Shown in pieces: positions 12,333 through 23,909 of a DNA stretch of 64,000 bases. The notes under the pieces are model-generated. The model had not been told where the DNA came from. It saw nothing but the letters and a program-made list of their open reading frames with translations, and did not search any database. The translations under genes were made by a program, and so were the position numbers. The stretch's first letter is position 1. The number at the start of each line of letters is the position of its first letter. The stretch comes from Paramacrobiotus metropolitanus (taxonomy: Eukaryota; Tardigrada; Eutardigrada; Parachela; Macrobiotidae): positions 186,001 through 250,000 of the forward strand of contig NW_026570305.1 in assembly GCF_019649055.1 (NCBI RefSeq). The letters run 5' to 3'.

Positions 12333-12870
12333 ACAGAAATGCCGGAGTGACTGGGAAATTTGGAGTATAATTTTACAAACGCACTCAGTATAAATTAATT
12401 AATTTCATCCAACGGTTGCTTGCTCATTGGGGCTGGAAATACAGCAGTTGTCTGGCATATAAATTTTATTAATAATTTTGTTGGAGTTTACTGGCAGCGG
12501 TGTTTTGGCTGTGGTTGGTTATTGTTTTGCCGGCTGAATGTTGGCCGTGAACATCGGTCTGTCATGTTTCTCATAATTGGCCGGATTACGAAACCAAAAT
12601 AAGATGAGAACGCCGCGAAGAAGTCAGTGCCGCGTGAAGATATCAGTGTGGTGTTAAGTAATCCCGCATTAAAAATGCCGTGCATTTGCCAACCCGGCAT
12701 CGTAATATTACGGGTATACGGAGCGACAATCAGCGGAGTGATCCGCATCCGGCTAATAATAAGGTATATTATCGCTAGGAAAATGTATGTTGCCGGTCAA
12801 TCGTTGCGTTTGAATTTATGTGCGGGCAGTTTTTGAATTCTGGAGGATTTAGTTTATAAAACCGGTGAAA
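12333..12870. other. Intergenic between ETFA and the Gly/Tyr-rich gene
   Basis: It contains the ETFA 3' end. A TATAAAA lies only about 15 bases before the next start codon (around 12855), too close to be a normal TATA box for that ATG. No other gene is recognised. Confidence 0.5.
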
Positions 12871-14209
12871 ATGAGTGTCATAATCGGGACTGTGATTCTT
12901 GTCCTGGCAGTTGTATCTCTATCCCACGGATCTCCATGTAAGTGTAACAACAAGAACGATTTCACTTAATTTTCAGCGAAGAGTTGATGTGCAATTTGCA
13001 ACGCAGCAATTTGGACGAAATCAACAACTGATGCTCCATTAATACATGGGATAAATACGAGTACTATCATAATCATATACAATAGATGGAAAATTAAATT
13101 AACTCTGTAATTGCTGATATATGTAAGTAAAGTGTGTAAGAAAAAATGGAATAGCCTGAGAATAAAATGCGTGGATGTGTATTCTTCTGCTAATCTTTGG
13201 TTGACAGCTAGTTATGTGTTCGTTTTGACGAAGTATAATATACGACTACTACACCTGGTACCGGTATTTATAACCAATTACGCGTCTATATAACTGAAAT
13301 TTTAAAAAAAGTAATTTTGTAAACGCAGAAATCAAACATTAATGTGCTCGGTAAAGCTTCGTACGAGTATCGAATTTACTGTAATACAAATTTGCTTGTC
13401 GTTAATGCACAGTACGGAAATTATCACGATAAGCATTTTTTTATTATATATTGGCAGATACTTTAGGCGATCTCGCAGAGTATGATTACGGAAACTTCGG
13501 GCCGCTTCTTCAGTTTTCTCCATACGGCGGTTATGGTCCGGGCATGGGGTATGGTGGTGGACCTGGTTATACCGACTACGGCTACTACGGCTACGGGAGC
13601 GTATACCCGGAATTCGGGAGCGGATATTACGGTGGTGGACACGGGTATCCCGGCGGTTACGGAGGCGGTGGCTATTACGGTGGGGGCTTGGCTCCAGGTT
13701 ACGGAAACGGATACTATGGCATGGGCGGTTATGGTGGCTATGGAGGCTACGGCGATGGCGGTTTCTATGGTAACGGCCTGGGTTACGGCGGTAACGGCAT
13801 CGGTTACGGTGGTAGCGGTATTGGATACGGTGGTGGATATTATCCGAGCGGTGGGTATGGGTACGGTGGAGGTCCGGGTTATATTCGGCAGCCGGTCGGG
13901 GCGTTAGGCGGTCCGGTAGCGGGCGGTTTTGGTGGACCGGTTACTTCGGGTTTCGGTGTGCCGGTAACCACTGGATTGGCGGGACCGGTTGCCAGTCCCG
14001 TGTCGCCGGGATTCGGTTCATCGGGATTCGGAAGTTCCGCGAACGCCCTGGGAGGTGGAACGATTGCGAACGGGAATATCGGGTCGTCCAATACGGTGTT
14101 GACACAGGGCGGATTATTTGATAGTTTATTAGGATTCGCTAATAGTCAGACGCATGCGACGGGAAGCGGTGGGAATATCTTTTCCGTTGCCACATCCAAA
14201 GGCAAATGA
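12871..14209 (+). CDS. Secreted Gly/Tyr-rich structural protein, two exons
   Basis: A 272-residue, low-complexity secreted protein, probably part of an extracellular matrix such as cuticle, eggshell or an adhesive; the exact role is unknown. Exon 1 (12871-12937, donor GTAAGT) encodes a signal peptide, MSVIIGTVILVLAVVSLSHG. Exon 2 (13458-14209, acceptor TTGGCAG) joins in phase 1. After a short acidic start (TLGDLAEYDYGNFG), about 125 residues are GYG, GGYY and GYGGNGIG-type repeats. A region with recurring GGPV, GVPV and AGPV blocks follows, then a Ser/Asn-rich tail ending TSKGK. There are almost no charged residues and no Cys in the mature part, so disulfide cross-linking is unlikely, while dityrosine cross-linking is possible. 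Repeat composition resembles silk- or cuticle-type glycine-rich proteins, but such sequences converge easily and the family cannot be named. Confidence 0.85.
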
Positions 14210-15140
14210 ATTTAACCACAAATCGTGTTAGATGTTTACTTTCATTTTTATATATTTTTGTGCTGCTGGATCAACCAAATACGAACGCAGATAGTGGTGA
14301 ATAAAAAACACTACGTCAACCAACCACTACGTTTTTGCGTTATGGTAATACTGGTAATCAAGTTAATATAAGCACCCGGTATCGCTACCTACTTTGTACC
14401 CCAAGCGTAATATGGTATCGAAAGTTGGTATTTCGGCAACTTCTAAGCCGTCCCTAGTGGAGTGGGTTACACACCCGTACCACGATGAAAGCAAGTTTGA
14501 TGGTCCGTCGGTGACCGTCGGCAATCTTAGGAAATTACTCCAAACCAATTATGCAACTTCAAAAAAACGGTTTTCCAAAAACACATAGTTTTAATCAGCT
14601 GAAAAGTCGTCAAGGGAAGAGAAAGTGTAAGGGCAAAAATCGTATCAGAATTCAGAACTTCCAGACATTGTCAAATGTCTATTAAAAGCCACATTAGAAC
14701 TGGACAACCCGAACAATTACGAACACATTCAGATGTTTCCGCATCAACTACAGACTACAGTATCACCAATAAGATGCCCTTTCTGCACTGCAAATCTGTT
14801 CTGTACGGCTGCACTATTTTCAGTGCAAGATCGTTATTTAATAGTACGCACTACGCAGGTGCTCGGTGACTCACTTATAGTATGTACATATAGTTTCATT
14901 TAGAACAGCGGCAACGCAATGGCCGCCAGCATATTTTATTTTTTATTTACTGAGCGATGCACGTCGTTGAACTTATTGAGAAATCAAAAGTCTTTTATTG
15001 TTATACCGTAATCGGTAATCCATCTGATTAAAGTAAGAAACTTATCAGATCGCTCATCGAATAGCTTTAGATTAAGAAAACCACGACAAAGAGAACGAAG
15101 AAATCGGCTCTGAGAATTGATCATTATAATTGCCACATGA
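14210..15140. other. Convergent intergenic region
   Basis: It holds the 3' UTR of the Gly/Tyr-rich gene and the 3' end of the astacin-like gene. No coding exon or RNA gene is recognised. Confidence 0.5.
14300..14305 (+). terminator. Polyadenylation signal of the Gly/Tyr-rich gene
   Basis: AATAAA lies 91 bases after the stop codon at 14209. Confidence 0.55.
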
Positions 15141-17405
15141 TTATTGTGTGGTACCACAGGCTAAGTAAAGACTGATCTGTATGGTACTCTTGCCGCCCGT
15201 CGAATCCACAGCGGTAATAATAGCGTTACGGTAGGCATTAATATCATTGGCGGCGGCGGCGGCCGGTGCCGTGGTGGCACCAGTATTAGCGTTGAGACCA
15301 CCAAGGGTGCTGGAACTTGTGTCCAGGGGAATTTGTCCATCGACGGCGGCAGTTGGTATATTGGGCGAAGGCGCAAGGGCGCTTAAAACCAGAATGCCGT
15401 CGCTGGTAATCGCAAAACGTTCCCCAGGTGTAGCGGCCGCCCCTCCGAACCTCTCGCTCCACACGTAGTATTCGATGTTACCGCCTTCGGGATCCGTTGC
15501 CTGCCAACGGGAAGTTACGATTAAAACAACGAGAATGGATGGGTTGGCGATTTTAACTTAAACCTTAACGTTCATAATTGTACCTGCACTTGTCCAATGA
15601 CGTTAGTACCAGCGAGCTGTGCCGCTCCACCATCTCCAATATTACCGCCCGTCGCGAAGCCGCAGTTAACGAAGACCTTATTAACGAGAGGAGTGACCGC
15701 GGCGGCGTTGAGGGCTCCCCGTTGTCCAAAGATAGCGTTATACTGTACTATGTATGGCGTAAAGAGGTTCGGTGCATTCGAGTATGATGGCGATGACGTC
15801 GGATTGGGATTATTATTTTGTACGACTTGGATATTATTGTTCGGTGCGGTACCGCCTAGTGTGCGGGTCAATGTAGAGGCCAGTTGGGCTGCGGGCCCGT
15901 ATTGGAAGACACTGACGGTCGTGAACTGGGGCGCGCAGTTCAGGTTCAGTGTTACCGGCAAGCCGGCCACGGTGGTGGACACACCATTCTGCGTGCTCTG
16001 GATGTTGACGGTGATCTGCTGGTTGATCTGCCCCGATAGAGGTAGGCCCTGATAGGTGAACTCCAGGACGTATTGGCAGGTGGTGCCCGCTCCTCCGGCG
16101 TATGTTGCCAAGAGGCCGGTGCTAGCCTGTATGGCTATAGGGTTGGCGTATTTGGTTAAACGGGCGCCTAAACCGGTTACGGTTGGAGTGATTGTGGGTT
16201 GGGCGTTGGAGTTGGGATCGCATTGCAGACCGTTGACCTATTGCAACTTGCAAGTGTTATCGGTAGTAAGTATTGTTAACCTCTGTACGTTGAAACTTTC
16301 GTGCACTTGTACGATTTTCTCAATTGAAGGCTTACCACAAAAGCACCAACTTGATATGCGTTGCCGGTAGTAGTCACTGTCGCGGAGCTGCTGGCACACT
16401 GTATAGTTCGTTGCAGCACAGTGGGATTGGGCGTTAAACTGATGCCGGACGTAGAGGCGTAAGCTGAAAATTCGGCACAATTGCAGGACTAACGTTTTGA
16501 TGGCAGAAAGCGGTTTTCAGTAACAATATCTGATTTTGTAGCCCATACTTACGATCAACGCATTGCGGTGTCGGTCCATAACCAGATGGAGGACAACCGT
16601 ACATGATCTTAAGTGTATTGCAATCTTGCAGGCTCAGTCGTGCCAATTGCCCCACTTGTGTACCGCTGGGAATGGTGAAGACGGGTGTACTGGTGCCCGC
16701 ATACCGCGATCCGGTAATCATGGTGATGGAGTTGTAGTCAAAAGGTGTTCTGGTAATGGCCACGCTGGTATTGTACCGGTTGGTATCGGCAAAAATATTG
16801 TACTGCTGCAGGGTCGTTGAGACCAGGCTGTTGCGGTCAACCAGGGTGGGAAAGGTCATGTACGCGGCGCGATCGTCGCGCAGGAATTCGCTGCGGAGAC
16901 CCATCGCGTTGACCAGGATGCGCATGGCGTCGCGCTGATTGTCCAGGCAACCGCCGATGGTGGGGCCGGTCTGTGAGCCGAACATGATGGCTACTTGACC
17001 GTTGACACCACCAGCGGCGGTGTAGCCGGGGAAGGTAGTACAGATGTTGGCCGTCGTTGTTGAGCCGGTGTAGCGGTTCTGCAGAACCAGATTGGGCTGA
17101 CCGGCATTAACGTTCTGGTTGTAGATCGTGAAGTTGACGCAGTAGCCCAAATCCAGGGAAATCTGGTTCATAGCATTCTGGAGCACGGGATACTCGGGAT
17201 ACGCGTCTGAAATCAAGTGCTTTAGAATCACCGCAACAGGCAAAATGGTTAATGGTTAGCGCATACTGGTAATTCCGGTGGTCCGAACTGGGATGATATT
17301 GTTGGGCCAGCGGTCGTATCCGGTTACCGGATTGACTTGCACTCCCGCAAATGAGCCATGAAGGTTTCCCAGAGCATACAGCAGCACCAATCCCAGTACA
17401 GCCAT
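15141..17405 (-). CDS. Astacin-like (M12A) pseudoprotease with cadherin-like C-terminus, five exons
   Basis: A secreted astacin-fold protein of 644 residues that is unlikely to be an active protease. Exons: 17405-17267, 17206-16553, 16463-16336, 16237-15584, 15500-15141, all GT-AG and phase-consistent. Residues 1-20 are a signal peptide. The astacin landmarks RWPNNIIP, a paired Cys pattern, GGVNGQVAIMFG, RDDRAAYM, PFDYNSIT, GQLARLSLQD and IMYGC are in order at about residues 30-255. The zinc motif HExxHxxGxxH is replaced by RILVNAMGLRS (residues 142-152), so all three His ligands and the catalytic Glu are gone, and the Met-turn SIMHY reads SITMI. Exons 3-4 form a Thr/Asn-rich extension with scattered Cys. 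Exon 5 has ATDPEGGNIEYYV and RFAITSDGILVL, the pattern of a cadherin-like repeat. There is no obvious prodomain between the signal and mature N-terminus beyond a few residues. Possible roles are binding or decoy, which is inference. Confidence 0.82.
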
Positions 17406-17479
17406 TGTGAAGTGAATAAACCGGAGCAACAGAAGACTTGAAGCCGAATGAACTTGATAATGCGCTTTGTCGCCAGGCG

Positions 17480-17489
17480 TATTTATATA
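17480..17489 (-). promoter_or_regulatory. TATA box of the astacin-like gene
   Basis: On the minus strand this reads TATATAAATA, about 75-85 bases before the ATG at 17405, leaving room for a short leader. Confidence 0.65.
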
Positions 17490-19104
17490 GTAATATAGGA
17501 AAACTGGATGACATTTTGTTAAACTTGATGGCTTTGCTGATAGAATCGAATTCAAAGCATGTGTTTGGACATCAATATTCGCTGGCCGGGCGCCACTGAA
17601 ACTCCATACACAAGTGAAGCAATTATGCAATCCTGCCAAAACATTGAAACCCGAAAATCTCCGGCTTAGTTGATCAGTTGCTAATGAGAAAAACTGACGC
17701 ACTTGAGCGAAGCAGTGAAGTGGTCGTAAATGTCAAGTGCATCCGTTAGCATACAGCTGACGATTAACCGTGAAATCAAAAATACATATTTTGTCGATCT
17801 GCAGGTGTATGAAATCAATTGTTGATGAATCGTACATAACTTTTTCAGTTCATCATTAGCTGCATTAATTCAGGCTTGCGATATCGTTTCCACACAGTTT
17901 TTACCGGTTCATAGACGGAGTTTACATCTCTTACTGAACAAAGTGTCATAACTTAGAGAAACAGTTCAAGGTTTCTTCCAGTTTCGTTCTTACCTGAAGG
18001 GTGACACGGTGACACCGCACCTTTTTGCAGCAACGGATATTATTAATTAAGCGAAACAACTTAATTGGCATCCGCTGCAATGGTTAAATTCCCCCACTGC
18101 CCATGCTTATGTATTTCTTTCTTTCTCTGTCGACTGTCCATGTGTTGTATGTATTTGTATTTGACTATTTGATACAGTGTCGCTATTTCTGTAATAGTGC
18201 TTTATGTAATTTTTAATTTTTAATGTAATTTTTAAATTTTTTCGACCTTCTATGGTTGGGAGTTTTTAAACCTTTCGCTTCGAAATTCGCACTACTTCGA
18301 AATTCGCACTTGTTTGTTTCATGTCCTTTTTAACCAGATCAGTATTTCAGTAAATGAGTGCTTCTATACCACAGGCCTGAAAGCCGTTTTGGCCCGCAAC
18401 ACCTAATTGCTGGAATACGCAAATTAGTGATATGCAAAATTTGTTTGAGCGCGTTGGGGTGCACCGAAACGCACATTGTTATCCGATTTCTTGAATTTTG
18501 AAGACGATTCTGAACCAAAACGAGCTCTTTTGCATTTTTTTTCAAGGTTTAAAATAAAATAGTTAAAAATTTTACGAGTATAAACCGATCATGATGGCTG
18601 ATCTTGTGTTGGCACTAAAGGTCACGTCATGTGCATCTGATCAAGGAGTTAGGAGGGGTAATGAAGATGGGAGGTCTTCGGCTGCGCATGTTAGGGAAAA
18701 ACGCCTGGAGTGTCAAGTAAGCCAGCAAGCAAGCGATAAGATGGAATGGCGTCAACACCGGTGCCCAGTAGAATACAGTCGTTTAGGACAACTGTAGATA
18801 ATCCGTTTTTCGGAAGGGAATTCCGCGGTGCCATAGGCTAAAATCTGTCCACGGTCTTCTTGAGACAGTATATCTCTCCCGTAGCTGTAATGGCAGTCTG
18901 TTCACTAATGCTGTTATTTTCACTCATGGGACAAGATGTCTGCTCCAGAAAACTGGCATCCTAACACTGCGGTGCGCGAGTGTCTGTTTGCTTCCAAGGT
19001 TGCGCAGCAATTCGTAATCTTGTAATGCGAGGTGCGTTTTATTTTCATCCCTTGTAATTAGTGCGAGAAATTTTCTGCGTACCCTGATTCATCAGTTTTG
19101 CATA

Positions 19105-19512
19105 GTTTAAGTTTAAGTTTAATGATTTAACGTCCGCACACAATCAGGGTTTAGACCCAATCCGGGGCAGCAGACACGTCATCAGAAACAAAAGAACAAG
19201 CATAGAACAGCAGCAGACTAACAATTTCATAAGTATTCACATTTCCAACAGGGACACATGTTTAGGGCGGTAAAACTTTTTCAAGGACACAACGGATTTC
19301 CTGTCAACGCGATTCAAAGCTTCTGTAAATCTACCAAGACTCTGATAAGCTTCTGCTGGAATCTGCAAGTCATTCCAAATTCTCGCCATCCGATAGGCAA
19401 ACGATCTGTCCGATGGAGGCAGTTTGTGACCGCAGAAGTTTGATCCAGAAGTTTGATACAGAGAGATCTGAATGATGTTCTGTTGCGGGCACACTGTTCC
19501 ACCTTCCCACAT
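19105..19512 (-). mobile_element. Non-LTR retrotransposon 3' relic
   Basis: The minus-strand frame from 19512 to 19237 contains SFAYRMARIWNDLQIP followed by a SLGRFTEAL motif. This matches the pattern near the C-terminus of many non-LTR (LINE) reverse transcriptase ORFs: S-F-x-x-R-x-x-x-x-W-N-x-L, then S-L-x-x-F. Downstream on the same strand, at 19110-19130, are short tandem TTAAAC units, as expected of a LINE 3' tail. Only the last roughly 90 residues survive; the catalytic domain was not found upstream, so this is a 5'-truncated, dead copy. Confidence 0.55.
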
Positions 19513-22500
19513 GCTTTCCCGTGCACTTTCCCACGTGAGGCTTAATTTTTAGGTAGATGCAGTGCATTTGATTTTGATTCGGAATTATTATTAACCGGTG
19601 TGGCACAACAAACGGGAAATGTACAGTATTATGCCAGTATATAGATATACTGTACTTGCAGTATCGTGCGGTACCACACTGCTACCTAATTCTTTGGCCG
19701 TAAGGGCCCGTAAACTGACATAATCCAGCACAAAAGAAGTGTTTCAGAGTGCGCGAACGCTAAAGTTTCACTGGATGTATCTGTAGATAATAATTAGTAG
19801 TATACGAATTTACCATACTCCAGACTGTTTCCCTTAAAACCACAGCAGATATATTGCAATGTGTGTGTCTCTAAAAATATTTTTCGTAAAACGCCAAATA
19901 TAAACGCACACATAAGAGATGCGCCCAATATACCGTACAGTACATGTCCATAATTCCATAATTATATATGTAATAATTTAGATGTACAACGGTGTAGTAC
20001 AGACAATCATACGGATTGGTACTGTTCAAGAAGAAAAACATTTATTACACCACTTGATTGATTAATTGATTGATTGCTTATTGAGTGGCCAAGCCAGGTA
20101 CAATTCGGCAGTTGTGAATAATATAGCGTGTTCTTTTTCTTATGCATGACCTGTGCGAAGATTATTAATAAAAATGAATATTCGGCACTATGACATATCC
20201 TTATCACTGAGTCTCATGTAACGACTCCAGAGCTCAAAGATTCCGATTCTATGTACGGATGTTGTTTTGTCCTTTTGAGTTTCGAAAATCACTCAAACAG
20301 GATTCGACCGTGTTCAACTTTCGGTTGGAACCGCTTCCCAGTTTTCTTCACAACAACGATTGCCGGCTTTCATAATAATAATTATAATCTGATGTATATG
20401 TATAGTGCAAAGTAGCAGACTTAAACGACTTATCGCTGGCTTAAAATTAAATCTGAGTCCCGAGAGATGAGGCGACAATATCAACGGTCCACTACCGAAG
20501 TTTACGTACAACTTGTACAAGCACTTTTAAAACTATGACGCTGTCACGTACAGTATGAAATATTTCTTGTGGTTGCACAAGGCACGTTTGAAAAATAGAT
20601 TTTATTCCGAGTGGACTTTTTACAGTTTTGCATATGACTGTAGAGCAGTTCCGAATACAGTTCTCATTCCAAATGACAAGCGCTAGACACGCTACGCCTC
20701 GTATACCCCAGGCACGCCTGATGTGGCACCGTAGGCTGTAGCTAATTAACAAAATGCACGAGGAATTTACTAATTACTTGACTACACAAAATGCCGGTCA
20801 GGCCACCGTGACGTAGGGGCCTTCCGGTAAAAAAGGAGTTTAAACTTACATCGACGGGCTTGGAACGCATCTGGTAATACACAAGCTATAATAGGCAGCA
20901 GCCATCTGATAATAAAAAACGTAAACGCAGATACACTAATCCACGGTTAAAAATTTTACGTTAAAAAGCCTGAAACCTCTGTTCTCTCTTGGATTAAAAG
21001 ACAGTACTAGTACATTACACAGCCAAACAAAACCGTTGCTTGGAAAGCTGTAGAACGCGCTTCTTCAGTCCATTCACAAATTTGTGGACCCATCGAACGT
21101 AGCAACTCGTTTTATAATAATTAATTTTAATTTGTATATTCCCAGACAGTCGCACCAGCTTCGACGCCAGTACTACTATATTTGCGCCGTGAAAATCACA
21201 AAGCTAGTTTTACGACTTGCACGCATTTTCCAACCCGATACTGTCAGTATTAAAATGTATCAATTTTCTCAATGCCTACGTCTAAGTTTTGATTTCCTTT
21301 AAGGTACATAATTACCAAAGCAGAAACCAGTTCACTCTAGGGAGTTAGTCCGAGCAGTTCAACCAAAATAATCTGCCCCGATAGCATGCCTCTGTAAGTA
21401 CCAAGTCCAGAACAGAATTTTGGAATACCAGGGAATGAAACAGTCTGGTGACCACCTCCCAGCAGCAGTATAATGGCCGCAAGGCAGTGACTAGACTGTC
21501 CCATTCCTCAGCTACGGCATCACAGCCTCGGTGATCATGGCGGACGGTGTTTTACGTATTTTTGCGCACTTCCAGATATATGTACAGTATAATGACGAAT
21601 CCTCCGGTTCCTTATCAAACAATATCCATAGATAACTGGCCGGAAAGGCGACTAATTAATTACTTAGCTGAAGTTGATGCATCCGTCCTCCGTGGTTTCG
21701 TAGCAGGAAAACGTTGTACACATGGTGACTTGCAGCCACCATCTGTACAACATTTTCCGGCTCTGGTGGGATAACATGTTAGCAGGCATGTGGATGGCAT
21801 GACTGTATACTGATAATTATTAGACCAATAATCCACGATTCGAATTCACGTCGCAGGTATGGATAGCCTGAACGATTCTGTACATCCATTGTGAAACAAA
21901 GCGTTCCAGACAGATGCGATCGCAGTAGCAGTACCCAACATTCCACTTTTGGAGTTTGGCGTGGTGTATGCCGTTCCAACCGCATTTTGCATAATTATGG
22001 TTGTACCGTGCATGAGATACAAGCTGCTATCAAGTTTTGATCGTCTATGAGAGTTGCCAGTTAAATCAATGACTCAGAAATTTAAAAAAGTGCAAGTATC
22101 GTTTTGTGGCATACGATTTCTATTTATGAAAAGATATTTAGTGGAAGTGTGTGCTACTTAATCGTTTGGTACTTGCGAGAATGGATACATTTACGCTGGG
22201 CGCGCACAATTGCTTGTTTCGCATTATTTGAACCTTACACTGAAGTGGTTATGAGTAAATTGTATAAGCGATTACAAGAAAATCATATTGTATGAACGCA
22301 TTGCCTCCTTCATTTGCGGTAAAAACATAGCGTGTTTGAAAGTACGTACTTCACAAAGAATCACGGCGATTACGACATCCCGTCCACTTATGGGATTTGC
22401 TGTGCACACTCCGCAGTGAGTACCACATAAGATTTTGGTCAACAAGAGTTGGTTGGCACTTTGTTTTTGCTGTAATGAAGTGGCGTCTTGATATGATTCA

Positions 22501-23909
22501 TTGATGTTGGGCAGAAAACTGCTGACAATTGTGAATTTGTGATAATAGTTGTGGCCTTAAATAGTCATAACAGAAAACAACAAACTTCTCTCAGAAGGCA
22601 TTTTGAACAACACCGTGAGACAGCTACGCTCGAAAATGAGAAAACATACACAATTATAGTTAACAGTACACGTAAGTACTACTCCAAAATACTGTATTTG
22701 ATTTTTAAGTCACGCCCTGTTTAATTACCTTTTGCACATGAAAATAGTCTTTAAGCATAAGATATTCCACGTATTACTACAAATGAGAATTTGGAGCGGG
22801 GAAATTGTGCCATGGTCAGCAGAATGGTAGTTACTGAGTATTCAACGAGCGTTATGTAACAACACCTCCGACTCTCAAGTGCAGTATTTTCCTATAGCCA
22901 AGTAATCTATTAATTAGACTGTGAATTACAGAAATCAGAGCAAGCAACATCGCAAAATAAGAGCAGCGTCGCGAATTCGCAATAATGCTGCCTCGGACGA
23001 CTAAATATTTTTTCCCGTTTACTTAGTATCCACAATGCAGTCAATGCAATCGCAAAAAACCCATGAATTTAATAATTTACTGTCTGTCCAAAATAAAGTT
23101 TCGTGACACCTTTATTTCAAGCATTTGCTGCATGCTGGTATTGTCAGTCCCAATATAGTACCAACACGGTATTTAGTATGCGATTGGTAAATGTAAGATA
23201 GCAGCATAATATACCCACTGTTACCCAGTCGTCTCCACCTGATTAATTGCCGGAAGTAGGCGTCAATGTACACAACAGGTGACCGTCTGAGGGCACATCA
23301 GGGCCTTTTTTGAGTATTTTCAGTATTATAACAAGGAAATGCTTTTTATTAGATCTCGCCGCTCAAAATTTCTTCGTTGACCTCGTCAATGCATGTACAT
23401 GTGCAATTGCGCACATTGCTGGAAAGTGGGGATCGATATAGGGGTGTTGGGGCGGCGCCGCCCATGGATATTTTCGGCTATAACTCATTTAGCTTTTACT
23501 GCTTTTACTTACTTTTACTGTTTTAGATCGTTTAGCTTTTACGGTATTATGTATGCATAGCAGCTCAACAGGAAATGCTCGATTTATTAAAATTTTCGAC
23601 TTAATTTGTTTGTCCCGCGTCGCTTTGTTACACAATTTTGTTTAATTTGCTCCAAAAGCGCATTCGAAGTTTAACGTGTTTTGTTGCGCCATGATCAGTC
23701 CAGAAGGTTCAGCTTAACCCTTAATGGCCTGACATCGTAATACTGATACATCACAATTGAAAACGAACGTTAATTACTGTACACCCCAACTACTAAACCG
23801 CCGAAATGTGAAGACGCTGCATATCGACATTCAGTGTCAGATTGACGTTGTCCTGAATTTTTGGAAAATTCCTTAGGTTGCAAAACCTATCGTTGTGGAT
23901 AAACCCGAG

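Larger units (their letters stand above)
17406..23909. other. Gene-poor 6.5 kb region
   Basis: The TATA box of the astacin-like gene is at the left end and a retrotransposon relic lies at 19105-19512. Otherwise I find only short open frames without signatures. The composition is AT-rich with scattered short simple repeats. Fast-evolving exons or noncoding RNA genes could be missed by eye. Confidence 0.4.

Noticed and set aside
14394-14869. Two 64-codon plus-strand frames in the convergent intergenic region
   Set aside because: No signature and no supporting exon structure; likely 3' UTR or intergenic sequence.
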